A stretch of DNA of 64,000 nucleotides from Phoebastria nigripes (Eukaryota > Chordata > Aves > Procellariiformes > Diomedeidae): NCBI GenBank assembly GCA_035582835.1, contig JAYKAV010000289.1:1882853-1946852 (forward strand), given 5' to 3'. The notes beneath the pieces are model-generated. The model ran no database searches and was not told the origin of the DNA. It saw nothing but the letters and a program-made list of their open reading frames with translations. A program made the position numbers and the translations under genes. Positions within the stretch are counted from its first letter, which is position 1. Each line of letters starts with the position of its first letter. Positions 50,101-60,999 of this stretch are shown piece after piece.

Positions 50101-50900
50101 TCGCAAAGTCTTTGCATTTTAGGTGCAATAAAATTGTCTCAGTGAGGTAGAAAAATATTTTCTCCAAAGTAAGGTTTTGTCAAAATGCTTTATTTTGTTA
50201 GTAGTATAGCGTTTCAGGCTGATGAACTGNATTCAACATATTTTTGAAGTCCCAACCTCTCTGGTCACTAGTGACTATAGTGAAAGAGAGAGATCTAAGA
50301 AATGAGCTATTTTGACAAAATTTTGTCTAGTGAAAACATTACAAGCTGTTCCAGATTCTTCCAGCATGGAACAAAGCCAGATTCTGCAGCCCTGAAAGTA
50401 GCTACAAAAAGGAATAATCTCCTGGACAGCTCCAGCTGCAACTGAAGTCAGAGCTCTCCCAAACGTGAGCGATTTAAGCTTTGTCTGGAGACACAAAACT
50501 GAAGCCCTTACCAATTACAGATGAGTTATCATCAGGTGCCACAGGGACAGTGCAAAGGGACTGAATCGTAAAGGATTAGCCAGTGCACAGAGAAATATTG
50601 AGCAACTCACTACTACCTCCTATTGTGCTCGTGCCAGTGGAAATCCTTCTTAGAATGGCATATTTTATTCAATTTTTAAGAGGTCTCAATTTTTCATTTA
50701 GGAAAGGAAGTTGGAGCAGTGTCCAATCTGTAATCAATCAGTCCGCCTTTGCAGAAAAGCTCTGAGGAAGCGCTCTTGCTCTTTGGTCCTTTATCTTCTC
50801 TGCGAACTCACAGAAATGGTATTTCTGAATGGGATTAAGAGTGAGGGAGAGGGAGAACTACAGCCAGGGCAATCCTCAACTAAATCTTATAGACCGCCGT
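44190..50900. other. Intron 2 segment without recognised genes
   Basis: This is mostly unique sequence. An A run lies at about 45413-45430. Short open frames on both strands have no recognisable content. A perfect E-box, GTCACGTGAT, is at about 48394-48403. A short phrase near 50300-50330 resembles the AT-rich repeat noted elsewhere. Single Ns are at 44399, 45708, 45969, 46657, 49359, 49954 and 50230. Confidence 0.4.
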
Positions 50901-51045
50901 CTTGTAGTAACTAGCCCTACCGAAGCTATCCCCAACCACAACACTTCTGTCTCCAGTCAGAAGAAGCAGATGATGTTTCAGATAAGCTTGGCCCAGACTT
51001 AAAAAAGGTATTTAAACACTTTGTGTGGGTACTTAACTGTCTAAG

Positions 51046-51135
51046 TGCCAAATTCCTGTAGATTTTAGTGGGCATTATAAAATCAGGATCTGCCAAATTC
51101 CTGTAGATTTTAGTGGGCATTATAAAATCAGGATC
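51046..51135. repeat. Perfect 45-bp tandem duplication
   Basis: The unit at 51046-51090, beginning TGCCAAATTCCTGTAG and ending AAAATCAGGATC, is repeated without a single change at 51091-51135. The unit itself lies in a worn ancient repeat ('tttaaac ... cttaac ... aggatct' wording), so the duplication is much more recent than the repeat. An assembly artefact is the alternative. Confidence 0.95.
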
Positions 51136-51333
51136 TTTTGAACAGGATCTGTCACAATCTTAAATGAGGCCATCCGTAACATAAGCCATGGATTTATTAT
51201 CCCTGGTAATAAATCACTAGAAATACACAATGATAAAAGGAGGAATAACAGACACAGCTCATCCAGGGATCTCAAAGCTCTTTGCAGCCATTACTTAGGG
51301 TTCCTTATGATAGCTGAGGAAAAGGATGGGGTT

Positions 51334-51349
51334 TGTTTGTTTGTTTGTA
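51334..51349 (+). repeat. (GTTT)n simple repeat
   Basis: This is a short tetranucleotide run of about four units. Confidence 0.8.
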
Positions 51350-51554
51350 ATGAATAAATTAATCATTAGTAAAATATGCAGTTCATCAAATATATTATTC
51401 ACTAGCTATTTGTCAAAATAACAGCTCAGTCATATATTATCAGAACTAAACATTTATAATGTGTGTATATCTAGTCATCAGATGATTTATTCAGGCTTTT
51501 GTGGAATGAGTTAGTTATTGACCAGTTTAAATCACCGCTCCCTTGGGAGGCTGA

Positions 51555-51650
51555 GATGTATTAGCTTGTGAGCTCTTGGTGAACTAGCACCATCTTTTTT
51601 GCTGCATTGTTGTTCAGCACCTGGCACCACAAGCAGAGTCCTGTGTCTGG
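51555..51650 (+). repeat. 3' tail of a MIR/CORE-SINE-like repeat
   Basis: TTAGCTTGTGAGCTCTTGGT, then GTTGTTCAGCACCTGGCACC match the same tail phrase as at 29205-29310. Confidence 0.55.
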
Positions 51651-51699
51651 GTTTCTTTTTGACACTACCTCAACAAAAATAATTACAATTCTGTTTATC

Positions 51700-54600
51700 T
51701 ATAGCCGATGCCAGGTCTGTCTCAGGTAGGAAAATTCAACCACTGATTCAAGATCAATCTATGATCTGAGTTCTCCATGTTCTTGTAGGACCAGTGCCTG
51801 AACCCAACACCAAGGTCCTCGTTCCTTCTTAGATATCTCAACTGTTTAGTGTCTCTCCACCTCCCAGTTGCAGGACAAGAGGGTTTAGGAATCCCAGCTC
51901 ACTGCTCCGTGTGATAGATCACACAATTTCGGTAACGCTGGGGAAGAACAGAAGAGCCCTTTACCAGGTCCCTCTCAGCTCCCTATCCCGTGCCAGCAAG
52001 CTGGCCTCCTTCCAACAGTGTTTCAGCAGAGCGAAGCTACGTGACTGACACTCACTGACTCCCCGTGTCATTTGTGACCAGCATCCCAGAAGGCTGCAGC
52101 TTCTTCCATGCCTTTATTGGTGTCAAACATCACATCCTCTCCCCTGGGTTTTATTAGGGAAGCTGATGCCAAATCACCCAGCTTCCTCCTACTCGATAAA
52201 AAATGTTTATAACCTAGTAAATTCTAACATATCAGCAGCTTGTTATGGAGGGAAAAGGTCACTGGGAGAGAAAGAAAAAAAAAAAAAGGGTGCCTTTCCA
52301 TCGGAAATTCTGGCTGGGTATATACGAAGAAGTCAGCGCCAGGAAAATATCTTTTGATATGATAAAGTCTCATAATAGAAAATGTTGCTGCAATACAGGC
52401 CTCGTTTCGTCAGATAAATATTTAATATAGATCACTAAAGATTAATCGAGTACAGAAAGGAGTCTTTCCTATGGTTGGTGTAACGAAAACATCTTCTTGT
52501 TAATTTATTATGGAGCCTGAAATGAGAAAAATCCTATAGAGAGAAATGCAGGGTACGGTTTCCATAGAGAAGCAGCGCACCGCACCAGAATTTATTTAGT
52601 GTGTGGGCAGAGGCCTTCCCAGAACCAGCTGCAGCGTGGCGTTCGCGTGATAAAAAGTCCCAATGTAGGAAGAAGCCTCACAGACTCGTCGTGTTTTGCT
52701 GATCTGACTCCTGCAGATCCCAGGCTTTCCAGAAATGGTGAGACTGTAGGACCCATGGGCTCTCGAGAGCATGCTCCACCCTGGACAAAGACTGTACGAT
52801 GGCATGTGTAACATCCCAAGCTGCTCTTCCAGGAAAGGGCATTCAGTCCTGTTGGAGTACAGTGATGCCCTGAGCTCACTGAGAGGAGAGGAGCCCCCAG
52901 TCTGATCCTGAAGACTGTTTGCTTTAGCCAGAAGTCCCCGTAAGCATCTCCTTGGCAGTTTCTCCGAGGCACTGTGACCATTTCACACTGTCCTTCTGAC
53001 TGTATTGGGCAGCAAAGAGTCCAGGGTGCCGGTGTGAGATTTCCATCTCCCACAATGCTGGTATGTGTTTAGTCAGCTCCACTGTGATGGCTAAATGACA
53101 GGACCCCTTTGCTTTCTACAACGTTGTCCACAGAAACCATCTTCCCAACCATTTTGCAGCATTAAATAGGACAGTTACAGAGAATAAATCATAAATAGCA
53201 GCAGAGACAGTATGAGGGAGAAAATAAGAGAGTCACAGGCAAGGGAGGAGAGAAAAAAGATAAAATTTCAGCTGAGACTGAAATGGAACAGAGTCGATGA
53301 GACAGAGACACGCATGAAGGTTGTTCCAGATGGCCAGCCCCACTGACGTGAAGCCTCTCGCACCACCAGCATCCGCAACGTGTGAACGAGGGGGGACCGC
53401 TTGCTCTCAGACGGGCAGTGGAAGTGGGCAGGAGAATCCGGCAGATCTGTCTGTACTCAGGAATGGGGGAAATAGAGGAGCCCCCTCCTGAAACACGTGT
53501 TTTAGAGACCAGAAACAACTCCGGAGAGAGGGAGGCTGTAACATTTTTCCACCTCTCCAACAAGCCATGTCTAGTTGTTTCTTTAGAGGTGATACTTCGT
53601 TTTCCTGCTTGACCTTTTCCTGTGGACACCTTTCCTATTTTGGGAATGTTTGTGTCAAGCACTCGACAAAACGCTAGTCCACGTGTTTAGCTCTCCCCAG
53701 GAGAGAGGCCAAGGGAAGGAAGGTTGAATGCCACCAGTCAGATCCTAGTCATACTGCTCTGTGCGTTGCTGGGAGGCATTCAGGAAATGTAGCTAGGAGG
53801 AAGATGGAAAAAGCATGGTTAGAAAAGGGTTGGCTTTATTTTTGTGGCATATGCAACGCAGAGTGTCTCTTCTTCGGCTGCCATGCCTAGCTGATCTTGC
53901 AGGACACCATTTTTTTGCCTCACATGGAAGACGGTGGAAGGACAGAGAGCCTTTAGCATCTGGTATCACAACCCAAAGACCCTCCAGGGTCACAGTATCC
54001 CATCTCCCACTCTGCCAGGCACAGTGTTTTGCCATTTGAAGAATTACAGTCCTAAACCTCTAGGACAGTTCAGGTGGTCTCTTTACAGACTGCATCTCCC
54101 AGGCCTTGGCTGCTCCCAGAACCCGAGTAACAATTGAAAACCTAAATAATAATTCTCTCTAGTTCTACCACAGGCTGTTGGACTTGATAGAGGTGTGACT
54201 GGATGGCAGGCTCTAGCCTGGGGCTATTCGTGGGAAAGACTAACAGATTTTTAATAGCAGCAGGGACTGTTGCAGTCATCTAATATAAAACTAATCTGTG
54301 TTTAGAAGATTTATTTGTGGCGTGTGGCACGGATCTGGTCAGGAGAATTGCAACAGCTAAACTACCCCCAGGATAACCTGGGGCTGATCAAGGGGCTCCT
54401 ACCTTCATCCCTGCAAACAGGGTGACTGCACTGCAGTTTGGCCCCTGTCACCTTGGCAGAGGCTTTCATCAGCCATGCCNCTCCGACTCTGTCTGTCATG
54501 CTTNGTACTCCCGCCGCAGTGAGCCACAGATATAATCTATGGAACACAAACATGATTTTATAATAAGTTTTCTATGCAGCCAGGATAAAATGTCAAACAG

Positions 54601-56230
54601 AATCAGAAAACAATCAGTCAGTGAAACTCAGCACTGCTGATGAGTGCGCTGCTTGTAACGGTTCAGTGCCCAGGAAGATTGAGGCTTTAAATACAGCCAC
54701 CACCTGCCCTTCCAAACACGGGGATAAGTGGGGCAAGGGGAGACGGGCAGGCAGGGGCATGAGGCTCAGGGAAGCGGGAATACCCAGTACATCTCCTGTA
54801 GGGAGTAAGTTAAAACAGGAGCAATATCAGAGCTGCAAAAAAACACCTCAGTATGGAGTTGCTGTTTCTTATATCCAGACATCAGCAAATTCGCCAGCAG
54901 CCGGGCTTTGTAAGTAACAGTACGAGGAGCAGGGACAAACAAGTCTGCTGCAGAGACGATATTTGAGTGAGATAAACATGCACTTATTGTGGAGGCCTCT
55001 GGGTGATGCTCTTACACAGGGCCCTATAATTGATTCCTCCCACTGTAGGCAGTTTTAGGACGCCTTTCTCCCCCCCATCAGACTTGCAACAGCCTCTGCC
55101 CTGAACAAGTTGAAGTTTACATCAGGTTCTACATCCTGCCACAAGAATATGGTCTGTAGGACCTTAAATCTGTACTGCTCAGCACAATGCAAGAGCTGGG
55201 GGAGAGAAAAAAAAGAAAGGAGGGCTGGGAAGCATGAAGAGGGGAAGCAACTCCATCAAAGAGCAGGAGAAAGAAGAAAACTGAGAGCCTCGACGTGGAG
55301 GGGAGTGCTAAAAAGCATCCTGCTGGCCTGAGCAGCAGCTCAGCTAATCTGGCAGTTTACCCTAGTCCAGGAGAGGGTAGGGCTGTACCCCAGGGGATAA
55401 CTACCTAGCCCATGGCAAGGAGGCAGACTTTGACCTGTCCCCTTCTTCCTGACACTTGATCGGGCACTGGGGGTTGTGAGGTTTCTAGTAGCAGGCAACA
55501 TTGGGACCAGCTCTCTACCAGACTGCACAGATATTATTTTTTTTCTCCAGTATTTGTAAGAGTTGGGGGATTCATACTAGCTTTTTTCCTGTCTTCTTTA
55601 AGTACTCCAGGCTTGAGTCATATTATTGTATAACTCACAACTTCCATTTAAAAAATAAGAATAGGCTGTCTTTTAGGATTGCAAAGAAAAGCCAGAAAAT
55701 ATGAGTCTTTAAATCTCAAAACCCAGAAGGCAAATAAAAAAGCATTGCAGATATTGTTGTTTTGTTCAGTAGATAAATATCTACATATACATGTGCTTCA
55801 AAATTCTGGGGTCCAGTTCATTATTTCTGAGCAGAGGCTCAGATGTGCAATAGCACATAATCCCTTAGTCCGCCATATGTATGGGTTTAGCTAGCATAGG
55901 AGCTGGTGCTTTTACTTTGCCCAGTCCTCACTCCCTGAAACAGCCGTGAGGGGAGGTCTTCTCCTTAGCTTTTCTGCAGCATCTGATCCCCCCAGACTAA
56001 GTTTCCAGTACCTTGCCTCAGAGACATCCTGACGTTAATTTAGCACAAACAAAAAAGCCTATCATGAAAGAAAGCAGTGCAGGCAAAAGGGGAAGAACCA
56101 ACCCCACAGAAGCTTCCACTGAGACTCAGCAAAGGATTCCCAACCCATGATACAAGCACAAAGCAAATACCTGCCAAGCCAAAATGAAAATCTGAGTCAT
56201 AAAAGCCCTTACTAAAGAACAACCCCCTTC
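51700..56230. other. Intron 2 segment without recognised genes
   Basis: No exon with a recognisable product was found. Open frames up to about 155 codons on the minus strand (52592-53053, 53189-53662) show no domain and no phase-compatible partners that I could detect. Ns are at 54480 and 54504. Confidence 0.4.
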
Positions 56231-56244
56231 ACCCTTTATTTCAC

Positions 56245-56425
56245 TCCTTACTAAACTTAAAAAAAAAACCCTCCCCCTCAAAAAAAAACCCAAACACTAC
56301 CCCCCTTGCAAAAAAAAAGAAAAAAAAACAAAAAATAACCCAGAAACAACAACAAAAAAACCAAACAAAACAACAACAACAAAAACAACAAACAAACAAA
56401 CAAACCAAAAACCCAACCCTCCCCA
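56245..56425 (-). repeat. A/C-rich low-complexity tract
   Basis: About 180 bases consist almost only of A and C on the plus strand (A runs with CCC, then (CAA)n and (CAAA)n). A similar G/T tract occurs at about 60349-60410. Frames through it are meaningless. Confidence 0.85.
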
Positions 56426-57654
56426 CACAGCTGCCTTCTCTTTCCCCCTAAATAGACCTTGAATGGTGAGGCTATAAATCTTTGCAGCTGGCCTTATCCT
56501 GCCCTACAGGAGAGAGCTCTGTATTCAGGGAAGAGGGCTGTGCCCTTTGCTTAGCAGCAGGGCTCAGCTCCAGCCCTCTGTCCCAAACCCTGAGTTTTGA
56601 TGCTTGCAGCCCAGAGACCTGCTGGGCCTTGAGACTGCCTTTGCACGTGGGGCTGGATGCTGCCTGCGCTGAAGTTGAGGAGGTTTTGCCCTTAACTTCT
56701 CCAGGACCTGAATTTCACATCTGGACCTTAGCATGTGAGTGGCTTTTGCTTTGTAGCTGAACTAAGTAATTCATGTGGACAGGTGCTAACATGGCTCTGT
56801 GTGCACTGTGGGGCAGTTAGCAGTTTGCATGTACTGCCCTTTCACTGAACTCCCTCCCTCCACCATGCTGCAGATCTTACGCCCGCAGCATGTGTATAAC
56901 AACCCCTCTCAGCTATTTTAGGTATGCTTGAAGCTCAGTGAGCTAAGGAAGCACTCTGGTGGTCCTTTTTACACTAAAATAGTCTCCTGTATCATCTGGC
57001 TATGGTTTTTATGAAATACATTTTTATATTCATAAAATTGCAGGAATTCAGACAGGCACAACCCGAAGTGGTACAGACTAAGCATTGCTGGAGGCCTTGG
57101 AGGTCTTCAGCCTTCTCTCCCAGACCATCTGGCACATTCTTCTTTGATTTGAACACAACAGAGTCGGCAATCAACATAACCTTCCCGAAGGAAGTGGTTT
57201 GCATTTCATTGGATTGATTTCACAGCCTTTGGGGTCCTATTACTTTGCAGAAGATAAATGCCATGGGTGTGCATTTGATCCCTCTCTCTCTTGCTATAGA
57301 ACAGGTCCAACACCTTCCTTGTGGTAGGACTCCAGCTCCCTCCACTTCATGTTCTGAAGCATGTGGCTTTTGTGTCCTCCCCGAATGGCTGGGATTCAGG
57401 AATTTATGTGCAGTGGTGATTTTAAGACATGTACTTTTTACCCCTGCTTCTCTTCTCTGTGGCCGATGTGGGGTTGTGTTTGCACGTTGCCACCGCTACC
57501 CTTAGCGTTACTGAGTACGATGTGGGAAGCAGTGCACGCTGCCCAACTGAGCCCTGAGCAGGCAGCAAGGTCCCTGGGCAGGAGTGTTTATTGACACAGG
57601 CAAAATGGGCAGCTGCCTGGGGCAGCAAGTTTGGCCATGACCCCCCCCCATCTG

Positions 57655-57727
57655 ATAGAGTTATGTTAACGGTTGGACTCGATGATCTTAAGGGTCTTTT
57701 CCAACTTAAATGATTCTATGATTCTAT
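57655..57727 (+). mobile_element. CR1 LINE 3' terminus
   Basis: GGTTGGACTCGATGATCTTA, then AGGGTCTTTTCCAACTTAAA, ending in TGATTCTATGATTCTAT, is the diagnostic CR1 3' end with two terminal repeat units. Only about 70 bp are kept. Confidence 0.92.
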
Positions 57728-58165
57728 CTACGTTAGTCCTTGCTGGTGAAATGCTTTGTCTTGGCTCCAGGTCTGGGTTAATTTTGTTCATGGTTGTGCT
57801 GTATGCTACATCTCTTCCTTGGAAAAGTTGTTCATCTCTTGCTGCCTTAGCTTCTCTGTCTAGAGTGACACATTTGTTTAAAAGTGCTTTGAGATCCGTG
57901 TATCAAAATCACAAATAACAGCTAAAGGAAACATGGCTCACAACTGGGAAATTGCTAAGCACGTGCCTGAATAACCAAGTCTTTCAAAGTTTCACAAACA
58001 GAAAACAAAAGCATCTGCATTCACTACTGTCTGTTCCCTGGATAGGACAGGACAAAAACAAAGCTTTTCCTTTATGAAATGTTGCATGAAAAGCATGGTT
58101 GCCTTTTTATTACAGGCCACTTTGCAGCATGCAAAAAGATNGCCTTTCTTTAAGAGTTTGTGAAT

Positions 58166-58192
58166 TTTTATTTTATTGTAGTCTTTTTATTT
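58166..58192 (-). terminator. Three polyadenylation signals (AATAAA) on the minus strand
   Basis: On the plus strand TTTATT occurs at 58167, 58172 and 58186. They follow the stop of the candidate antisense terminal exon within 65 bases. AT-rich DNA produces such signals often, so they support the model only in combination. Confidence 0.35.
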
Positions 58193-58229
58193 CCTCCATC
58201 AAAACATGTCTGAGTTTGAAATGGCATGA

Positions 58230-58760
58230 CTAGGAATGAAAATTAAATACATCAAAACTGATTTTTGTTGAAATGAGATTTTTGAGCAACCAGGGAATGT
58301 TCAAGGCTTTCTCTCTGCTTGTGTTCAGTTTTTTTGCTAAAGAGGGATGTAGTCTGAGGAAATGGGTCACCTTTTTCCTAGAGAAAATTTCTTCAATTTT
58401 ACTGTAATTCTGAAATGTCATAGGCTTTTTGGGACAGTTTTTAATCTTGAACAAAGCACAAATGTCTCTGATTATGGATGGCTTGAATTTTGCTGCAGCT
58501 ATACTCTGCAGCCTAATTTTTTTTAGCTCTTCACCTCTCACCTTATGCCTTTTGCTAGTAATTTCAGGCCCAGATACCATCTGAATCCTGTGCTGAGAGG
58601 GGACAGTCTCTGCATATAGCCACCGTGTATATCGCTGCTTGCTGAATGTCACCGTTAAAATAGCAGCCCTTGGCGAGTGGCCTGAACATAACAACACAGC
58701 TTGAAAACCAAAGGGATGTTGAGCCACAACTCTTACGGTGAAGGCACAGAAATGGGTGTC
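58230..58760 (-). CDS. Candidate terminal exon of an unrecognised antisense gene
   Basis: The acceptor TTCCTCCTCACATTTCCTCAG ends next to 58760 with a good pyrimidine tract. From there 176 codons are open to a stop at 58230; the frame extends further up to 58847 without a stop. The encoded part begins DTHFCAFTVRVVAQHPF and becomes strongly basic (SKRHKVRGEELKK, then FKPSIIRDICALFKI). No domain, signal peptide or membrane segment is recognised. Three AATAAA signals on this strand lie at 58186-58191, 58172-58177 and 58167-58172, 39-63 bases past the stop, as expected for a 3' end. The entry phase (0) fits the exit phase of the candidate exon at 59318-59401. Chance alone would give fewer than one such long frame in this window, but this is not proof. 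Confidence 0.33.
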   Translation of the reverse strand, partial: DTHFCAFTVRVVAQHPFGFQAVLLCSGHSPRAAILTVTFSKQRYTRWLYAETVPSQHRIQMVSGPEITSKRHKVRGEELKKIRLQSIAAAKFKPSIIRDICALFKIKNCPKKPMTFQNYSKIEEIFSRKKVTHFLRLHPSLAKKLNTSREKALNIPWLLKNLISTKISFDVFNFHS

Positions 58761-59317
58761 CTGAGGAAATGTGAGGAGGAACCACTGTTTTCTCCTAAAC
58801 CAACTTGGAGGAAATAATGTCGCAATGCTATAGGAATAAAGTAGCAAGGATCAGTGTGGGAGGGGAGGGTGGTTTTATTTTATGGCAACAAAACAGATTT
58901 TGTTCACTTGCACCCTCATACGTCCTCCATGTACTCACGAACACTTTCTGCAAGATCCCTTGCAACGGCATGGGTAATGAAGGATACCAGTCCTCATCTC
59001 TCCTGGGTTATTCTGAGGCTGGTGACCATGTGTCGGCTCTGGGCATGCCATTAGGAGCAGACAGAGATTGGTCCCTCTGTCCTGTTGCATCTCTGCAAGT
59101 CATGATTTCCCTACATACTCTCTAGATGCAGCCTGGAGCAGGCTCTTCCATCTGAAGGATATTTCCTGGCAGAGAAGGGTATGGACCCCCTTCACTTCAC
59201 TTAACCTGGACAAAAGCCCCTCAACTGGCCTGCAGCAAGAGATCCCTGATGTAAAGAGGTGGCTTTGCCAACTGGCTGTCTTCAGGCATCCAAGCTGCCC
59301 ACCAGCACCCACCTTAC

Positions 59318-59401
59318 ATGATCGCTAGTGTCTCCATCAGCTGAGAATGACTCAGGGGCGAGAGGGGACAGCTTTCCCATCACTGCCTGCTCTTGCTGAG
59401 C
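59318..59401 (-). CDS. Candidate internal exon of the antisense gene (28 codons)
   Basis: The acceptor is CTACTACACTTGCAG and the donor is GATCAT|GTAAGG. The 84 bases are exactly 28 open codons in phase 0-0, starting AQQEQAVMGKLSPLAPESF and ending DTSDH. They would join in frame to candidate exons 59701-59763 upstream and 58230-58760 downstream. The product is not recognised. Confidence 0.33.
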
Positions 59402-59700
59402 CTGCAAGTGTAGTAGCTGTTCCCAGGTGGCTCTGCCAGGACTGCCTGNAGGGCACAGCTGGGTGTAGGAGGCAGGAGGAGCTTTGTATTTAAACATCAC
59501 TTTTTTGTTTTTTTTTTTCTCCTTCCTGACATGGTGAATTTGAGCCTTTGCCAAATGAGTAGCACAACTGACCAGAGGGGGGTGATGGCTCCATTTTCTA
59601 ACAACAGTTCAAGTTTTGAAACATGGTTGCATGCTGTGTTGGAGAAAATTTTGTGCTTTTTGAGAAAAAGGGCAGTCAACATTAACTTTCCGATACTTAC

Positions 59701-59763
59701 TTTCCCAGTATTGACAAATGTTGTGCTTAAGTTGCCAGTAGTGCAGTAGCCAGGTACCCTAGC
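59701..59763 (-). CDS. Candidate internal exon of the antisense gene (21 codons)
   Basis: The acceptor is TTTCTCATGCTGCAG. The donor GGGAAA|GTAAGTATC is close to ideal at the intron positions. The 63 bases are 21 open codons in phase 0-0 and contain CTTGNLSTTFVNTGK with an N-L-S sequon. Neighbouring candidate exons share the phase. The product is not recognised. Confidence 0.33.
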
Positions 59764-60496
59764 CTGCAGCATGAGAAACTAAGGTTCAAATCCACATTTC
59801 TCACAGTTTTTTCATCTGAGTTAACTGTGAATCATGATAAGTAAAGAGCAAAGCTTGAGGCTGTGGTTTCACAGTCTGAGGTTATCAGCTTGCTACAGCT
59901 AAAATTAGGAAAAAAAACCCTGTAGTCCACACACCTATATCTTCAGGAAATGAAGCAAGTGCAATTTAATGAAATGACTTGTTCCAAACTATGTTCTTGT
60001 TACAGCCTTTGATTCATGCTGTTGTGCTCATATGAACACTGGTAGGCAATTGTGACCCAGTCTAGATGGTGAATTTGGGGGCAGGGCAGGCTTAGCTTGC
60101 TGAGGGGCTCCATGGGGTAAAGAGCGCTCACGGTGACTTAGTGCGGGCCAATCTTCCCCTGGGTGATTTGTTACCTGCTCTGTAAATTAAAATCTGTCTG
60201 CCTGTCTTCCATTTCAAACTTGCTTTCAAAAGTAACAGATTTAAATACTTTCATGTGCTATTTAGCCATATGAGGATGGACTTCATCAAGAGTTTAATCA
60301 TCTAATCTACTAGAGTCCAAACAAACACTTCGATGTGAAAAGGTCTGTGGTGGTGGTGGTTGTTTTTTTTTGGGGGTTTTTTTTTGGTTTTTTGTTTGTT
60401 TGTTTTTTTCAGTTGCTACAGCACAAGACTGAACAATTTGGGGCCTTTTCCTGTCTCTGCCCCATGCTCCTATACAGCCTTAGTTAATTGTCTCAC

Positions 60497-60569
60497 CATC
60501 CTGTGTCTTAGCTTCCCTTGCAACCTGTTGTTGGCTAAGTCTAATCGGTTGATGTATGCCATCAGCTCT
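60497..60569 (-). CDS. Candidate internal exon of the antisense gene (24 codons)
   Basis: It begins after CATCCTTGTCCAG, with a good branch-point-like CTCAAC about 25 bases upstream. It supplies the single base that completes the arginine codon split at the end of 60653-60834, then 24 codons starting ELMAYINRLDLANNRLQGK, likely helical, and leaves at ATG|GTGAGA in phase 0. The intron separating it from the previous exon would be only 83 bases, short but possible in birds. The product is not recognised. Confidence 0.4.
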
Positions 60570-60652
60570 CTGGACAAGGATGATGTGTTGAGTAAAGGAG
60601 CATACAAGAAGGGAATTGGAAGAAGTGTGGAGGAGAGAACCTAAAATTGTAC

Positions 60653-60834
60653 CGATTATCCCAGGTTTCCTCAAGACTATCTAAAATTCCTTCAATGACT
60701 CGGATGTTTCCATCTGTTGCTTCAGAAGTGCTGTTCTTTGAAAGCATCTTCTTGACAGCTCCTAGACTTCCCAGGATCTGCTTGATCCTGAATTCTGGGT
60801 CAAACTCATAGAAACGTAAATCCAGGAGACCATG
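60653..60834 (-). CDS. Candidate internal exon of the antisense gene (60 codons)
   Basis: This is the best member of the set. The acceptor TTATTTTTCACAG precedes 60834 and the donor CG|GTACAA follows 60653. The 182 bases encode 60 codons plus 2 bases without a stop. The segment starts HGLLDLRFYEFDPEFRIKQI, has an N-S-T sequon in the middle and ends GILDSLEETWDN. It alternates charged and hydrophobic residues as helical protein does, and uses common vertebrate codons. I cannot name a family. It could be a real exon of an unannotated gene, a decayed one, or a chance frame. Confidence 0.42.
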
Positions 60835-60999
60835 CTGTGAAAAATAATATCAGTGGTGGTGTAATTGTAACTGTAGAACTCAAAATGCCTGTTTCATAGA
60901 TGAGTTTCTCTAGGATACCTCAAGTATTTTAGTGGAGAATTATTCTGATTGCATCTCTTGTGATTTTTATCATAATTCACAGTGAAGGAATGGGTGTCT

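Noticed and set aside
56992..57217. Open frames on both strands at the same place, about 70 codons each
   Set aside because: Neither has splice borders or a recognised product; overlapping open frames argue for chance.
58542..58587. Short minus-strand exon with CACAG acceptor and AAG|GTGAGAGG donor
   Set aside because: It lies inside the long terminal open frame, so splicing it out is unnecessary; it remains possible as an alternative form.
59119..59165. Extra 15-codon minus-strand exon for the antisense gene, with acceptor CTCTGCCAG and donor GTATGT
   Set aside because: Phase would need a further exon at 58542-58587; the simpler direct join from 59318 to 58760 already keeps the frame.
60013..60300. 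14-codon minus-strand segment near 60190-60235 as another internal exon
   Set aside because: The acceptor is purine-rich and weak, and including it would break phase with 59701-59763.
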